Shown: positions 42,139 through 52,183, counted from the stretch's first letter. The stretch is DNA of 64,000 nt from Sphingomonas sp. S2-65 (GCF_021513175.1 NZ_CP090953.1:62001-126000), one strand, 5' to 3'. Translations and numbers: made by a program. Notes: generated by a model not told the origin, from the sequence alone.

Positions 42139-42895
42139 CGGAGTGCTCCCGAGAAGAGAACATCACGTCGCCGTCGCGCGGCAGGAAGCGCTGGCCACAA
42201 TCGACGAACAGGTTTTGGCCGGTGATCGAGCGGCTGGTGAGAAGATGCTCAACCGCCGCGGCGACGTCATCGAGCGCGACCGGCTGTTGCAGGAGGTTCT
42301 GACGGGCGTGCTCGGCGAATTCCTCAGGCGTCTGGTCGAGGCTGGGCAGCGTGAGGCCAGGCGAGACGGCGTTCACGCGGATGCGCGGCGCGAGCGCGCG
42401 GGCGAGCAGTTCGGTCGCGGTGGCGAGTGCGGCCTTGCTGAGGGTGTAGGTGAGGAAGTCCGGATTGAGGTTGGCGAGCTTCTGGTCGAGCAGGTTCACG
42501 ACCGCCCCGCGCTCGAGATCATCCTGCGCCGCGAGTGCGGAGGCGAGCGCGACGGGGGCGCCGCAGTTGATGCGCATATGCTGGTCGAGCAGCGTGAAGT
42601 CAGTCAGCGGCACCGCGTCGAAGGTAAATTGCGAAGCGTTGTTGACTAGGCCTTCGATCGGGCCGCCCAGGCCCTCGCGCGCTGCCTCGATCAACGTCGC
42701 GGCGGTAGCGGCGTCGGCTAACTCGCCCGAGACGATGCAGGCAGTTCCGCTGGCCGCTATGATGGCGGCGCGCAGTGCCTCCGCGTCCTCAGGCGCGTGA
42801 TGGTGGTGGATCGCCACGGCATGGCCGCGCAGGGCGAGGCGGCGGGCGATGGCCGCGCCGATCCGCTTCGCGCCGCCGGTGACGAGGACCCGCAT
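42131..42895 (-). CDS. SDR oxidoreductase, pteridine reductase/FolM-like
   Basis: 254 residues. RVLVTGGAKRIGAAIARRLALRGHAVAIHHHH has the TGGAKRIG form (rather than TGxxxGIG) typical of pteridine reductases and FolM; NNAS and YTLSKAALA (YxxxK) follow. Placement between folE and folB supports reduction of dihydromonapterin or dihydrobiopterin-like pterins. ATG 42895 shares its A with the folE stop (TGATG). A role in folate reduction (DHFR-like side activity) is inference. Confidence 0.82.
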   Translation of the reverse strand: MRVLVTGGAKRIGAAIARRLALRGHAVAIHHHHAPEDAEALRAAIIAASGTACIVSGELADAATAATLIEAAREGLGGPIEGLVNNASQFTFDAVPLTDFTLLDQHMRINCGAPVALASALAAQDDLERGAVVNLLDQKLANLNPDFLTYTLSKAALATATELLARALAPRIRVNAVSPGLTLPSLDQTPEEFAEHARQNLLQQPVALDDVAAAVEHLLTSRSITGQNLFVDCGQRFLPRDGDVMFSSREHSDG

Positions 42896-43515
42896 CAATA
42901 GCCCATCAATTTGAGCACTTCCTGGCGACTCCGCTCATCCTCGCGGAACACGCCCATCATCCGGCTGGTGACCATGCCGACACCAGGGGTACGCACGCCC
43001 CGCGCGGTCATGCAGCCATGCTGCGCCTCGATCACCACCGCGACGCCCTGGGGCTGGAGCCGCTCCCAGATGCAATCGGCAACCTGGGCGGTGAGGCGCT
43101 CCTGAACCTGCAGCCGCCGTGCGAAGCCGTGGAGCACGCGCGCGAGCTTGGAAATGCCGACGACGCGGTCCTTGGGCAGATAGGCGATCGACGCCTTGCC
43201 GGTGATCGGCGCCATGTGATGCTCGCAATGCGACTGGAACGGGATGCCGGTAAGGAGGACGATGTCGTCATAGCCGCCGACTTCCTCGAACACGCGCTCG
43301 AGATGGTGAGCGGGGTCCTCGCCATAGCCGGCGCAATATTCCTTCCACGCGCGTGCGACCCGCAGCGGCGTGTCGCGCAGGCCCTCACGCTCGGGATCGT
43401 CGCCGGCCCAGCGGAGCAGTGTGCGGATCGCGTCGGAAACCTCGTCGGGCACCGGGATCTTGGGCAACGGCGCGACGATGTCGCCATCCTCGGGATCCGC
43501 GTTGAAGTTCGTCAT
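42895..43515 (-). CDS. folE: GTP cyclohydrolase I
   Basis: 206 residues. Zinc ligands in TGIPFQSHCEHHMAPI (Cys, His) and in QHGCMTARGV (second Cys), followed by GVGMVTSRMMG. Opens the imidazole ring of GTP to give dihydroneopterin triphosphate, the first step to folate and related pterins. The N-terminal ~25 residues are a variable extension. First gene of the three-gene pterin operon. Confidence 0.96.
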   Translation of the reverse strand: MTNFNADPEDGDIVAPLPKIPVPDEVSDAIRTLLRWAGDDPEREGLRDTPLRVARAWKEYCAGYGEDPAHHLERVFEEVGGYDDIVLLTGIPFQSHCEHHMAPITGKASIAYLPKDRVVGISKLARVLHGFARRLQVQERLTAQVADCIWERLQPQGVAVVIEAQHGCMTARGVRTPGVGMVTSRMMGVFREDERSRQEVLKLMGY

Positions 43516-43590
43516 CTGTCTTCCTCGTGCGTCGCCATTCTCGCCGGCGTCGAAGGCGCCAGCGTTAGTTTGCCCGCCAGCAAAAGCAAA

Positions 43591-43622
43591 GGCGCGGCCC
43601 GCCGAGGATCGGCAGGCCGCGC
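43591..43622 (-). terminator. intrinsic terminator after the YceI gene
   Basis: 9-bp outer stem GGCGCGGCC / GGCCGCGCC around a CGCCGAGGATCGGCA inner hairpin. On the minus strand it is followed by TTTGCTTTTG. Lies 31 bases past the YceI stop codon. Confidence 0.75.
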
Positions 43623-43652
43623 CAGAGAACCCTGCATGCAGGGGCGTTGCGA

Positions 43653-44291
43653 TCAGTTCTTGTTGAACGCCGCGACGATCTTGAGCTTCACTTCGTCCGA
43701 GACGACAGGGGTGCCGTAGGCGACGCCGAAGTCGCTGCGCTTGATCGAGCCCCGGGCTTCGAAGCCGACCGCTTCCTTGCCGCCCATCTGCTCGGGCGCC
43801 TTGCCGGCGCCGTAGAAGGAGGCGTCGAGGGTTACCGGCTTGGTTACGCCGTTGAGCGTGAGGTTGCCGGTGACCTTGGCGGTCTGGCCGGTGGCGACCA
43901 CGCGGGTAGAGACGAACCGCGCATCGGCGGGGTTGGCGCCGAAGAAGTCAGGCTTGCCGCCACCCTGGGGTGCGCGCAGCATGTGGGCGGTGAGGCCAGC
44001 GTTGGCGGTGGTGAGCTTCGATACCGGGATCGTGACGTCGACCTTCGCGGCCGAGAGGTTCTTCGGGTCGAGCGTCAGCGTGCCCGAGACATCGCCGAAG
44101 ATGCCGAAATAAGGCGTGAAGCCGAGATGGTCGACCGTCCACTCGACCAGTGTGTGACCCGGGTCTGCGGTGTAGCTGCCTGCAGTGACGAGTGCGGGGT
44201 TCTTGGAGCCCGGCACCTGCATCGCCTGCTGAGCGATGAGCGGAGTGGCAATAGCGAGCGTGGCGGCGAGTGCGATGAAGCGGGCGCGCAT
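43653..44291 (-). CDS. periplasmic YceI family protein
   Basis: 212 residues. Signal peptide MRARFIALAATLAIATPLIAQQA cleaved near residue 20. YceI lipocalin-like barrel: GSYTADPGHTLVEWTVDHLGFTPYFGIFGDVSG, then ADARFVSTRVVATG and FGVAYGTPVVSDEVKLKI at the end. Members bind isoprenoid quinones or similar lipids in the periplasm. GGAGGC precedes ATG 44291. Confidence 0.93.
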   Translation of the reverse strand: MRARFIALAATLAIATPLIAQQAMQVPGSKNPALVTAGSYTADPGHTLVEWTVDHLGFTPYFGIFGDVSGTLTLDPKNLSAAKVDVTIPVSKLTTANAGLTAHMLRAPQGGGKPDFFGANPADARFVSTRVVATGQTAKVTGNLTLNGVTKPVTLDASFYGAGKAPEQMGGKEAVGFEARGSIKRSDFGVAYGTPVVSDEVKLKIVAAFNKN

Positions 44292-44403
44292 GGAAGCCTC
44301 CTGTTTGGGAGACGGGAATTTCCGTTGATTCGTTGCGCAGGTCAAACGGCAAGTTGGAAACCGACCGTTTCTGGAGGCAAACCGCAAGCTTGACGACCCA
44401 CTT

Positions 44404-44434
44404 CCGTCACCCCGGCTCAAGGCCGGGGGGACGG
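44404..44434. repeat. partial family A palindromic repeat
   Basis: CCGTCACCCCGGCTCAAGGCCGGGGGGACGG is a single short copy of the family A hairpin (half of the usual pair), 28 bases past the ilvC stop. Confidence 0.6.
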
Positions 44435-44461
44435 GAGAGTGAGGGCCCTATGCCGAGCAGA

Positions 44462-45487
<1,026 letters not shown>

Positions 45488-45516
45488 TCAGTCCCTCTTC
45501 GGGTGATGTGGAAAGG

Positions 45517-46032
45517 TTAGGCGGGCTCGGCGCCGCGCGAGATCGCGACGATGCCGGTGCGGGCGACTTCGACTAGGCCGACCTCGCGCATCAGCTCGAC
45601 GAACTTGTCGATCTTGTCCGAACCGCCCGTGACTTCGAACACGAAGCTTGCGATCGTCGCGTCGACCACGCGGGCGCGGTAGACCTCGGCCAGGCGGAGC
45701 GCCTCGATCCGATGGTCGCCGGTGCCGGCGACCTTTACCAAAGCCAGCTCGCGCTCGACATGCGGGCCGAGTGCGGTGAGGTCGGTGACCTTGTGCACCG
45801 GCACCAGCCGCTCGAGTTGGGCGATGATCTGTTCCATCACATGTGCGGAAGCAGAGGTGACGATGGTGATGCGCGACACCGCCTCGTCCTCGGTGATGTC
45901 GGTCACCGTGAGGCTTTCGATGTTGTAGCCGCGCGCGGTGAAGAGGCCGGCGATCCGGGCGAGGATGCCAGGTTCGTTGTCGACGATCACGGCGAGCGTG
46001 TGGCGCTCGCGCTGTTCTTCCTTGATGTGCAT
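45517..46032 (-). CDS. ilvN: acetolactate synthase small subunit
   Basis: 171 residues. N-terminal ACT domain (HTLAVIVDNEPGILARIAGLFTARGYNIESLTV, about 11-43) binds valine for feedback; the C-terminal ALS_ss_C domain (about 90-165) follows, ending RTGIVAISRG. Length and order are those of IlvH-type regulatory subunits. ATG 46032 follows the ilvB stop after four bases. Confidence 0.96.
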   Translation of the reverse strand: MHIKEEQRERHTLAVIVDNEPGILARIAGLFTARGYNIESLTVTDITEDEAVSRITIVTSASAHVMEQIIAQLERLVPVHKVTDLTALGPHVERELALVKVAGTGDHRIEALRLAEVYRARVVDATIASFVFEVTGGSDKIDKFVELMREVGLVEVARTGIVAISRGAEPA

Positions 46033-46036
46033 GCCC

Positions 46037-47794
46037 TTAGACCAGTGCCTTGGCTTCGTCGTCCATCTCGCCGGAGACTTCATTTGCCTGGAGAATCATG
46101 TCGGTATGGGCGGCTCCGGAGGGGATCATCGGGAAGCAGTTTGCGAGTTTGGCGACGCGGCAATCGACTAGGACTGGACCATTATAAGCGAGCATCTCGT
46201 TGACGCCGGAGGCGAGGTCGGAGAGGCGCTCAATCTTGATCCCCTTCCAGCCATAAGCCTCTGCAAGCATTACGAAATCTGGAAGTGCATCGCTGTAGCT
46301 CTGCGAATAGCGCGACTGGTAGGTCAGTTCCTGCCACTGACGCACCATTCCCATGTACTCATTGTTTAATATGAAGATTTTGACCGGCAGCCGGTATTGC
46401 GCCGCCGTCGCCAGCTCCTGAATATTCATCTGAATCGACGCTTCGCCGGCGATATCGATCACCAAAGCGTCCGGATTGCCGAGCTGCGCACCGATCGCGG
46501 CGGGCAAACCATAGCCCATCGTGCCCAGCCCGCCGCTGGTCAGCCACTTGTTCGGCTCCTCGAACCCGAAATGCTGGGCGGCCCACATCTGGTGCTGGCC
46601 GACCTCGGTGGTGATGATCGGCTGACGGTGCCGGGTCGCCTCGTACAGCGCCCGCACGGCGCGCTGGGGCATGATGACCTCGCCCCGATCCTCGAAGCCG
46701 AGACAGTCGGCCGCGCGCCACCCCTCGATCCGCCGCCACCATTCGGACAAATCGGGCTTGGGGTGTTCGCGCTGCTTCCACACCGCGACCATCTCGCGCA
46801 GCGCCGCGCCGACATCGGCGATGATGGGCAGATCGACGCGGACATTCTTGTTCACGCTCGACCGGTCGATATCGATATGGACCTTGCGCGCATGCGGCGC
46901 GAAGGCGTCGAGCCGGCCGGTGACGCGGTCGTCGAAGCGCGAGCCGAAGGCGATGATGAGATCGGCCTTGTTCATCGCCCAATTGGCTTCGTAGGTGCCG
47001 TGCATGCCGAGCATGCCGAGCCATTGCGGCGACGAGGCCGGCAGCGCGCCCAGGCCCATCAGCGTGGAGGTGACCGGCGCGCCGGTGAGCGCGGCCAGCT
47101 CGCGCAGCAGGCGCGACGCCTCCGGCCCCGAATTGATGATGCCGCCGCCGGTGTAGAACACCGGGCGCTCGGCCGCGGCCAGCATGTCGACCGCTTCCTG
47201 GATCAGCGCGGCATCGGGCTCGGTCTGCGGGCGATAGGTCTTGTGCTGGATCGGACCCGCCGGAGTGTACTCCGCGGTCGCGACCTGAACATCCTTGGGG
47301 ATGTCGATCACGACCGGGCCAGGACGGCCGGCGGTGGCGATGTAGAATGCCTCGCGCACCGTGTCGGCGAGCTTGGCGGGATCCTTCACCAGATAGTTAT
47401 GCTTGGAACAGTGGCGGGTGATGCCGACCGTGTCCGCTTCCTGGAAGGCGTCGGTGCCGATCAGCGCGGTGGGCACCTGACCGGTGATGACGACCATCGG
47501 GATCGAATCGAGCAGCGCGTCGGTGATGCCGGTGACCGCGTTGGTCGCGCCGGGACCCGACGTGACGAGCACCACGCCGGGCTTGCCGGTCGAGCGGGCA
47601 TAGCCCTCCGCAGCATGGGTCGCCGCCTGTTCGTGACGGACGAGGATGTGGCGGATGCCGTTCGGGTTTTCGGCCTGCTTGAACAGCGCGTCGTAGATCG
47701 GAAGCACCGCGCCGCCCGGATAGCCGAACACGACCTCCACACCGAGGTCGGTCAGTGCCTGGATCAGGATGTCGGCGCCGCTCTTCTCGGCCAC
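46037..47794 (-). CDS. ilvB: acetolactate synthase large subunit
   Basis: 585 residues. ThDP enzyme condensing pyruvate into acetolactate. VEVVFGYPGGAVLPIYDAL, catalytic Glu in VRHEQAATHAAEGYAR, FAD-region GMLGMHGTYEAN and the ThDP motif, which reads GEASIQMNIQE (GE for the common GD). GTG 47794 has GGAAGGAA 7 bases upstream and gives VAEKSGADIL, the family start; the ATGs at 47818 and 47827 lack a ribosome site. Confidence 0.96.
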   Translation of the reverse strand: MAEKSGADILIQALTDLGVEVVFGYPGGAVLPIYDALFKQAENPNGIRHILVRHEQAATHAAEGYARSTGKPGVVLVTSGPGATNAVTGITDALLDSIPMVVITGQVPTALIGTDAFQEADTVGITRHCSKHNYLVKDPAKLADTVREAFYIATAGRPGPVVIDIPKDVQVATAEYTPAGPIQHKTYRPQTEPDAALIQEAVDMLAAAERPVFYTGGGIINSGPEASRLLRELAALTGAPVTSTLMGLGALPASSPQWLGMLGMHGTYEANWAMNKADLIIAFGSRFDDRVTGRLDAFAPHARKVHIDIDRSSVNKNVRVDLPIIADVGAALREMVAVWKQREHPKPDLSEWWRRIEGWRAADCLGFEDRGEVIMPQRAVRALYEATRHRQPIITTEVGQHQMWAAQHFGFEEPNKWLTSGGLGTMGYGLPAAIGAQLGNPDALVIDIAGEASIQMNIQELATAAQYRLPVKIFILNNEYMGMVRQWQELTYQSRYSQSYSDALPDFVMLAEAYGWKGIKIERLSDLASGVNEMLAYNGPVLVDCRVAKLANCFPMIPSGAAHTDMILQANEVSGEMDDEAKALV

Positions 47795-47842
47795 TGGTTG
47801 TTCCTTCCGAATTCGCATGCGCAGCATGGCTGCGGGAGCGGC

Positions 47843-47871
47843 CTGCTACCGGTACAAAAACTACGCGTCAA
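47843..47871 (-). promoter_or_regulatory. probable sigma-70-type promoter for ilvBNC
   Basis: On the minus strand TTGACG (47871-47866), a 17-base spacer and TAGCAG (47848-47843). It lies between the miaA stop and the ilvB start, so ilvBNC can be transcribed independently of miaA. No attenuator hairpin or leader peptide is visible in the ~45-base leader. Confidence 0.45.
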
Positions 47872-47874
47872 GCC

Positions 47875-48813
47875 CTATGAAAGCAACTTAGTTTCAAATG
47901 TGGCCATCAGCTTGTTTGTTTCTGTCTCGTTTTCGCGTCGCCAATCCGGCGGCGGCTGGCGGCGGAACCAGGTATATTGCCGCTTGGCATATTGGCGGCT
48001 GGCAAGCGCGCCCTGCGCCACAGCCTGGTCGGCGTCGATCTCGCCGGCAAGTAATGCCCGCATTTCGGGCACGCCGATCGCGCGCAATATCGGAGCGTCG
48101 TGCGGGACATCGGTGCGCGCGAGCAGCGCGGCGGCTTCCTCGCGGCCCTGATCGACCATGAGGCGGAAGCGGTAATCGATACGCGCACCGAGCCAATCGC
48201 GATCGGGAAGCAGGACCAGCGGGGCGAGGCGGATCTCACCGGCGATGCCGCCGACCCGATCGGATTGCCAGGCGGCGAGGGGCTTGCCGGTCGCGCGCAC
48301 CACTTCGAGCGCGCGGGCGACGCGCAGGGTGTCCGCTGGATTGAGCCGCGCGGCGGCTTCGGGATCGAGCGCGGCAAGCGCGACATGCGCCTGCGCCACC
48401 GGGAGCGCGCGGATTTCGGCACGGATCGCGGGGTCGATCTCCGGCACCGGCGCGATGCCGTCGAGCAGGGTGCGCAGATACATGCCGGTGCCGCCGACCA
48501 GGATGGGGAGACGGCCCTGCTGGTGCGCTTCGGCGATGGCGGCGCGCGCCTCGACCGCCCAGCGCGCGGCGGAATAGGGCTCGGCACCGTCGACGTGACC
48601 GAACAGGCGGTGCGGTACGGAGGCTTCCTCCGCTTCGCTGGGGCGGGCGGTGAGGATGCGCAGATCGGCATAGACCTGCATCGAATCGGCGTTGATGACC
48701 GTGCCGCGATATTTCCGCGCCAGCGCCAGCGCGAGTGCGGACTTGCCGCTCGCGGTCGGCCCTGCGATGAGCGCGACCATTGGGCGCTCAGGGCTATCGG
48801 CAGGGGAAGTCAT
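47875..48813 (-). CDS. miaA: tRNA dimethylallyltransferase
   Basis: 312 residues. P-loop [27 protein letters not shown] (catalytic Asp), [15 protein letters not shown] and [11 protein letters not shown] near the end. Prenylates A37 of tRNAs reading UNN codons. I chose ATG 48813, which overlaps the serB start by two bases; ATG 48780 (MVALIAG) is the alternative and neither has a clear ribosome site. Confidence 0.93.
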   Translation of the reverse strand: MTSPADSPERPMVALIAGPTASGKSALALALARKYRGTVINADSMQVYADLRILTARPSEAEEASVPHRLFGHVDGAEPYSAARWAVEARAAIAEAHQQGRLPILVGGTGMYLRTLLDGIAPVPEIDPAIRAEIRALPVAQAHVALAALDPEAAARLNPADTLRVARALEVVRATGKPLAAWQSDRVGGIAGEIRLAPLVLLPDRDWLGARIDYRFRLMVDQGREEAAALLARTDVPHDAPILRAIGVPEMRALLAGEIDADQAVAQGALASRQYAKRQYTWFRRQPPPDWRRENETETNKLMATFETKLLS

Positions 48814-49687
48814 GTTCATCGCGACGCTTATAGCAGAGGGGTTGACCGCTGGGCAGCTTGGCGAGGCAGCCGACCGGCTGGCGGGCGTGGATTGTGCGCC
48901 GGGCGCCTGGCACTGGATCGACGAGGGACGCGCGGCCGACCTGCTGTTCATGTCGCATCCGCAGGCGGCGCGCGCAGCGCTGGAAGGGGCGTTTCCGGCC
49001 ACCGACGTGATCGTCCAGCCCCAGGCGGGCCGTGCGAAGATGCTGCTGGTGGCGGACATGGATTCCACCATGATCACGGTGGAGTGCATCGACGAGCTGG
49101 CCGATTATGCCGGCATCAAGGCGCAAGTCGCCGAAGTAACCGAGCGGGCGATGCGTGGCGAGCTGGACTTCGCCGCGGCGCTGGACGCGCGCGTGGCGCT
49201 GCTCGAGGGGCTGGAGGAAGGTGCGATCGACCGCTGCCTGGACGAACGGGTGCGGTTGTCGCCGGGCGCGAGCACGCTGGTGAAGACGATGCGCGCGCAC
49301 GGTGCGATGACTATTCTCGTGTCGGGCGGGTTCACCCGCTTCGCCGAGCCGGTGGGCGAGCGGCTGGGGTTCGAGCGCGTGATCGCCAACGTCCTGGAGA
49401 TCGCCGGGGGCGTGCTGACCGGTACGGTGACCAAGCCGATCGTCGACAGCACGACCAAGGAGACGACGCTGCTGGGTGCGCTGGCGGAACGCGGGCTGGC
49501 GCCGGAAGCCTCGCTGGCAGTGGGGGACGGCGCCAACGACCTGGCGATGATCCGCCGCGCGGGGCTGGGGGTGGCATACCGCGCCAAGCCGATCGTCGCG
49601 GCGGCCGCGGGCGTGCGGCTGGACCATGCGCCGCTGGATGCGCTGCTATGGGCACAAGGCGTGCCGATGCGCGACTGGGTGCGCTAA
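48812..49687 (+). CDS. serB: phosphoserine phosphatase
   Basis: 291 residues. After an ACT-like N-terminal part (about 1-75), HAD motif [10 protein letters not shown] (nucleophile Asp), motif [10 protein letters not shown], Lys in [13 protein letters not shown] and motif [12 protein letters not shown]. Last step of serine synthesis. AGGGGA 5 bases before ATG 48812. Its start codon and that of divergent miaA share two bases. Confidence 0.95.
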   Translation: MFIATLIAEGLTAGQLGEAADRLAGVDCAPGAWHWIDEGRAADLLFMSHPQAARAALEGAFPATDVIVQPQAGRAKMLLVADMDSTMITVECIDELADYAGIKAQVAEVTERAMRGELDFAAALDARVALLEGLEEGAIDRCLDERVRLSPGASTLVKTMRAHGAMTILVSGGFTRFAEPVGERLGFERVIANVLEIAGGVLTGTVTKPIVDSTTKETTLLGALAERGLAPEASLAVGDGANDLAMIRRAGLGVAYRAKPIVAAAAGVRLDHAPLDALLWAQGVPMRDWVR

Positions 49688-49703
49688 AGGCGGAGCAGAG
49701 TCG

Positions 49704-49732
49704 CCGCGGTGCTCGGTGGCGAGGCACCGCGG
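49704..49732 (+). terminator. hairpin after serB
   Basis: CCGCGGTGC (49704-49712) pairs with GCACCGCGG (49724-49732) around an 11-base loop, 16 bases past the serB stop. No T-run, so a possible rather than certain terminator. Confidence 0.4.
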
Positions 49733-49770
49733 AAACACCGCTCCGCGCAGACGGTGTCAGGCCGGGTCGG

Positions 49771-50364
49771 TCAAGCGGTCAGCTCGGCACGGGTGTCGTC
49801 AACCGGTGACAGCTGACGGACCTCGGCCAGCGCTGCGTCGATCGCTGCACGCCGCGCGTCTTCGCCGCGTCCCAGTCCCTCGGCGATGATGAAGTGGAGG
49901 TCGGTGACGCCGATAAAGGTGAAGGCCGACCGCAGCAGCGTCTCGGCATGCTCGAAGGCGGCATAGGGCGCGCCGTCATGATAGACATTGCCGCGCGCCA
50001 GGGCGACGATCACGCGCTTGCCGGCGACGAGGCCGACCGGACCGGTCTCGCCATAAGCGAAGGTCTTGCCCCGCACGGCGATGCGATCGATCCACGCCTT
50101 GAGCTGGCTGGGGATCGAGAAATTGTAGAAGCCCGCGCCGATCACGACGACATCGGCGTCGAGGAGCTGTTGAACGTCCGCGCCGGTATCGAGCGTCATG
50201 AAGGTGTCGAGCGTCAAATGGGCGAGCGGTTCGGCCACCAGGTCGCGATAGACGACGCCGATGCCCGGATCGGTTTCGCGCAACCGTTCGATCACAGCGG
50301 CGGAGATCGCGCGGCTGGCCGATCCAGCCCCCATGATGCTGGAGTCGATATGCAGGACGTTCAT
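49771..50364 (-). CDS. azoR: FMN-dependent NADH:quinone oxidoreductase/azoreductase
   Basis: 197 residues. Flavodoxin-like fold: VLHIDSSIMGAGSASRAISAA binds the FMN phosphate, GAGFYNFSIPSQLKAWIDRI the isoalloxazine, and RGNVYHDG the NADH site. Reduces quinones and azo compounds, protecting from thiol and quinone stress. Divergent from the HxlR regulator 89 bp away, which probably controls it. Confidence 0.92.
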   Translation of the reverse strand: MNVLHIDSSIMGAGSASRAISAAVIERLRETDPGIGVVYRDLVAEPLAHLTLDTFMTLDTGADVQQLLDADVVVIGAGFYNFSIPSQLKAWIDRIAVRGKTFAYGETGPVGLVAGKRVIVALARGNVYHDGAPYAAFEHAETLLRSAFTFIGVTDLHFIIAEGLGRGEDARRAAIDAALAEVRQLSPVDDTRAELTA

Positions 50365-50386
50365 TGGTGATCTCCGGTCTGGATTT

Positions 50387-50453
50387 GTGACCAGGGTCAG
50401 CTATGTGACCAGTACCGCGCCGCCAAGAACGCATATTTCTAGGACCAGGTCAC
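50387..50453. promoter_or_regulatory. repeated GTGACC operator elements between azoR and hxlR
   Basis: GTGACCAG occurs at 50387-50394 and again at 50405-50412 (18 bases apart, nearly two helical turns), and the inverted form GGTCAC at 50448-50453 abuts the HxlR start codon. The arrangement suggests binding of the divergently encoded winged-helix dimer, giving autoregulation and control of azoR. Confidence 0.5.
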
Positions 50454-50840
50454 ATGGATAGGGCTGCCCCCGTCTGCACGAGCGACCACTGCCGCAAGCT
50501 GAGCGGAGTGTTGAACATCGTCGGCGACAAGTGGACGGTGATGGTGGTGCGGGCGCTGATCGAGCATCCGCGGCGCTTCAACGACATCAAGCGCACGATC
50601 GGCGGGATCTCGCAGCAGATGCTGACGCGCACGCTCAAGGCGCTGGAACGCGACGGCATGGTGCGCCGCACCGTGCATCCGACAGTGCCGCCGCAAGTCG
50701 AATATGCGCTGACCGTGCTGGGGCACTCGCTCGCGCTACCGCTTCGCGAGCTGGGAGCCTGGGCGGGGGAGCATATCGAGGAAATCGAGCGCAACCGGCT
50801 GCACTATGACGTGAGCAGGGGCGTCGACGTCGGCCGCTGA
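50454..50840 (+). CDS. HxlR family transcriptional regulator
   Basis: 128 residues. Winged helix of HxlR/YodB type: LNIVGDKWTVMVVRALIEHPRRFNDIKRTIGGISQQMLTRTLKALERDGMVRRTV. Cys in APVCTSDHC at the N-terminus (two Cys, positions about 8 and 13) may be a redox or electrophile sensor, as in quinone-sensing relatives. Paired with azoR and GTGACC repeats in between; a quinone or diamide-responsive repressor is the likely role. Confidence 0.9.
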   Translation: MDRAAPVCTSDHCRKLSGVLNIVGDKWTVMVVRALIEHPRRFNDIKRTIGGISQQMLTRTLKALERDGMVRRTVHPTVPPQVEYALTVLGHSLALPLRELGAWAGEHIEEIERNRLHYDVSRGVDVGR

Positions 50841-50903
50841 CCGGGGGAACCCGACCGGCCCACGCTGGGAACGGGAGCGGATAGGAAAAGGGGCCGAAGA
50901 AAA

Positions 50904-50931
50904 AGGGGCGCCCGCTTTCGCGGACGCCCCT
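50904..50931 (-). terminator. intrinsic terminator after the small lipoprotein gene
   Basis: 11-bp stem GGGGCGCCCGC / GCGGACGCCCC with one mismatch and a TTTC loop. On the minus strand it is followed by TTTTTCTTC, a good T-run, for the leftward lipoprotein gene; it also lies after the convergent hxlR. Confidence 0.7.
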
Positions 50932-50983
50932 TCCGGTCGATCTGACTAGGTGCGAACAGGTTTCCCCGTTCGTCGGCCAGGTA

Positions 50984-51253
50984 TCAGATGCCGTTCGACA
51001 GGTTGGTGTCGGCGTCATGGGTGCGCATGTCGTCCGCCTTGTTCTCGCCGTCGGCGCGCACTGCGTCGGCCTGGTTCTCGAGGCTGGCCTCGGCACCGGT
51101 CGTCGTGACGTTGTCGGCGGCGTCTTCGAGATTGTCCGCTACTGCTTCAGCGTTCGCTTCGATGTTGTCGGCAGCCTGCTCGCGCGCGCTGTTGTTGCAA
51201 GCCGAGAGCGACAGTGCGCCGATGACGACTGCAGCGGCAAAAATCTTCTTCAT
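50984..51253 (-). CDS. small lipoprotein, 89 residues
   Basis: Signal MKKIFAAAVVIGALSLSAC with lipobox LSAC (Cys19). The mature part is short, acidic and Asn/Ala/Asp-rich with heptad-like repeats (ADNIEANAEAVADNLEDAADNV), suggesting an amphipathic or coiled helix like Lpp-type or entericidin-like proteins. Its length and predicted helix fit a cell-envelope role, but no family is assigned. Confidence 0.78.
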   Translation of the reverse strand: MKKIFAAAVVIGALSLSACNNSAREQAADNIEANAEAVADNLEDAADNVTTTGAEASLENQADAVRADGENKADDMRTHDADTNLSNGI

Positions 51254-51403
51254 AATGCGTCACCCTTTTGCGTGATTGATAGCCGGTATGTCCGTAAAGT
51301 TAGTGGACGATCGAATCAACCTTGTTTCAGAGGCGTAACACCAGAGCGGTTTTTGCATCGCCGCTGCCGGGGTTGCGGGGCTGGGGATGCCCGGAACGGG
51401 CGG

Positions 51404-52183
51404 TCAGTAGCCCAGCCAGAGCCGCAGCGGATTGGCCGGGTTGGCGAGCAGCTTGGCGGTGAGCGCCAGCGACATGACCACCAGCAGCGGGCGGACGCCG
51501 CGGCCGCCAAAGCGCATCGCGGAGTGCGCGCCGAGCTGATTGCCGGCGACCGAGGCGGCCGCCATGGCGAGGCCGAGGACCCACAGCACCTTTCCCGAGA
51601 CGATCAGCACGAGCAGGCCGGCGATGTTGCTGGCGAAGTTGAGGAACTTGGCATGGGCGATGGCGCGGACGAGCCCCAGGCCGGCGAGCGCGACCAGGCT
51701 GGTGGTGAAGAACGAGCCGGTGCCCGGGCCGAAGAAGCCGTCGTAGAAGCCGATCGCGGCGAGCAGGAGGAGCAGCGCGGCAGGGCCGAGGCGGGCATGG
51801 CGGTCCTCCTCCCCCATGCGCGGAGCGAGCAGGAAATAGACCGCCATCGCGACCAGCAGCAGCGGCATCAGCGCGGAAAGGAAGGACGAGTCGATCGACT
51901 GGAGCGCATAGGCGCCGAGCGCGGAGCCGATGAAGACGCACAGGGCGGGCAGGCCGAAGCGGCGAAAGTCGATATGCCCCTTGCGCGCGAAGGCGAGAAA
52001 GGCGCCGCCGGTGCCGCAGCTGCTCTGGAGCTTGTTGGTGGCGATTGCCGAGACCGGCGGGATGCCGGCGGCGAGCAGCGCGGGGAGCGTCAGCAGCCCA
52101 CCGCCGCCGGCCAGCGCGTCGATGAAGCCGGCGAGGAAGGCGATGGCGGCCAGGCCGGCGACGAGCTCGAACGGGAGGTGCAT
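51404..52183 (-). CDS. TSUP (TauE/SafE) family permease
   Basis: 259 residues with about eight hydrophobic segments. The two repeat signatures are seen: GFIDALAGGGGLLTLPALLAAG near the N-terminus and GFYDGFFGPGTGSFF in the middle. Family members export sulfite, sulfoacetate or organosulfur compounds. No sulfur genes are adjacent, so substrate is unknown. Confidence 0.9.
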   Translation of the reverse strand: MHLPFELVAGLAAIAFLAGFIDALAGGGGLLTLPALLAAGIPPVSAIATNKLQSSCGTGGAFLAFARKGHIDFRRFGLPALCVFIGSALGAYALQSIDSSFLSALMPLLLVAMAVYFLLAPRMGEEDRHARLGPAALLLLLAAIGFYDGFFGPGTGSFFTTSLVALAGLGLVRAIAHAKFLNFASNIAGLLVLIVSGKVLWVLGLAMAAASVAGNQLGAHSAMRFGGRGVRPLLVVMSLALTAKLLANPANPLRLWLGY

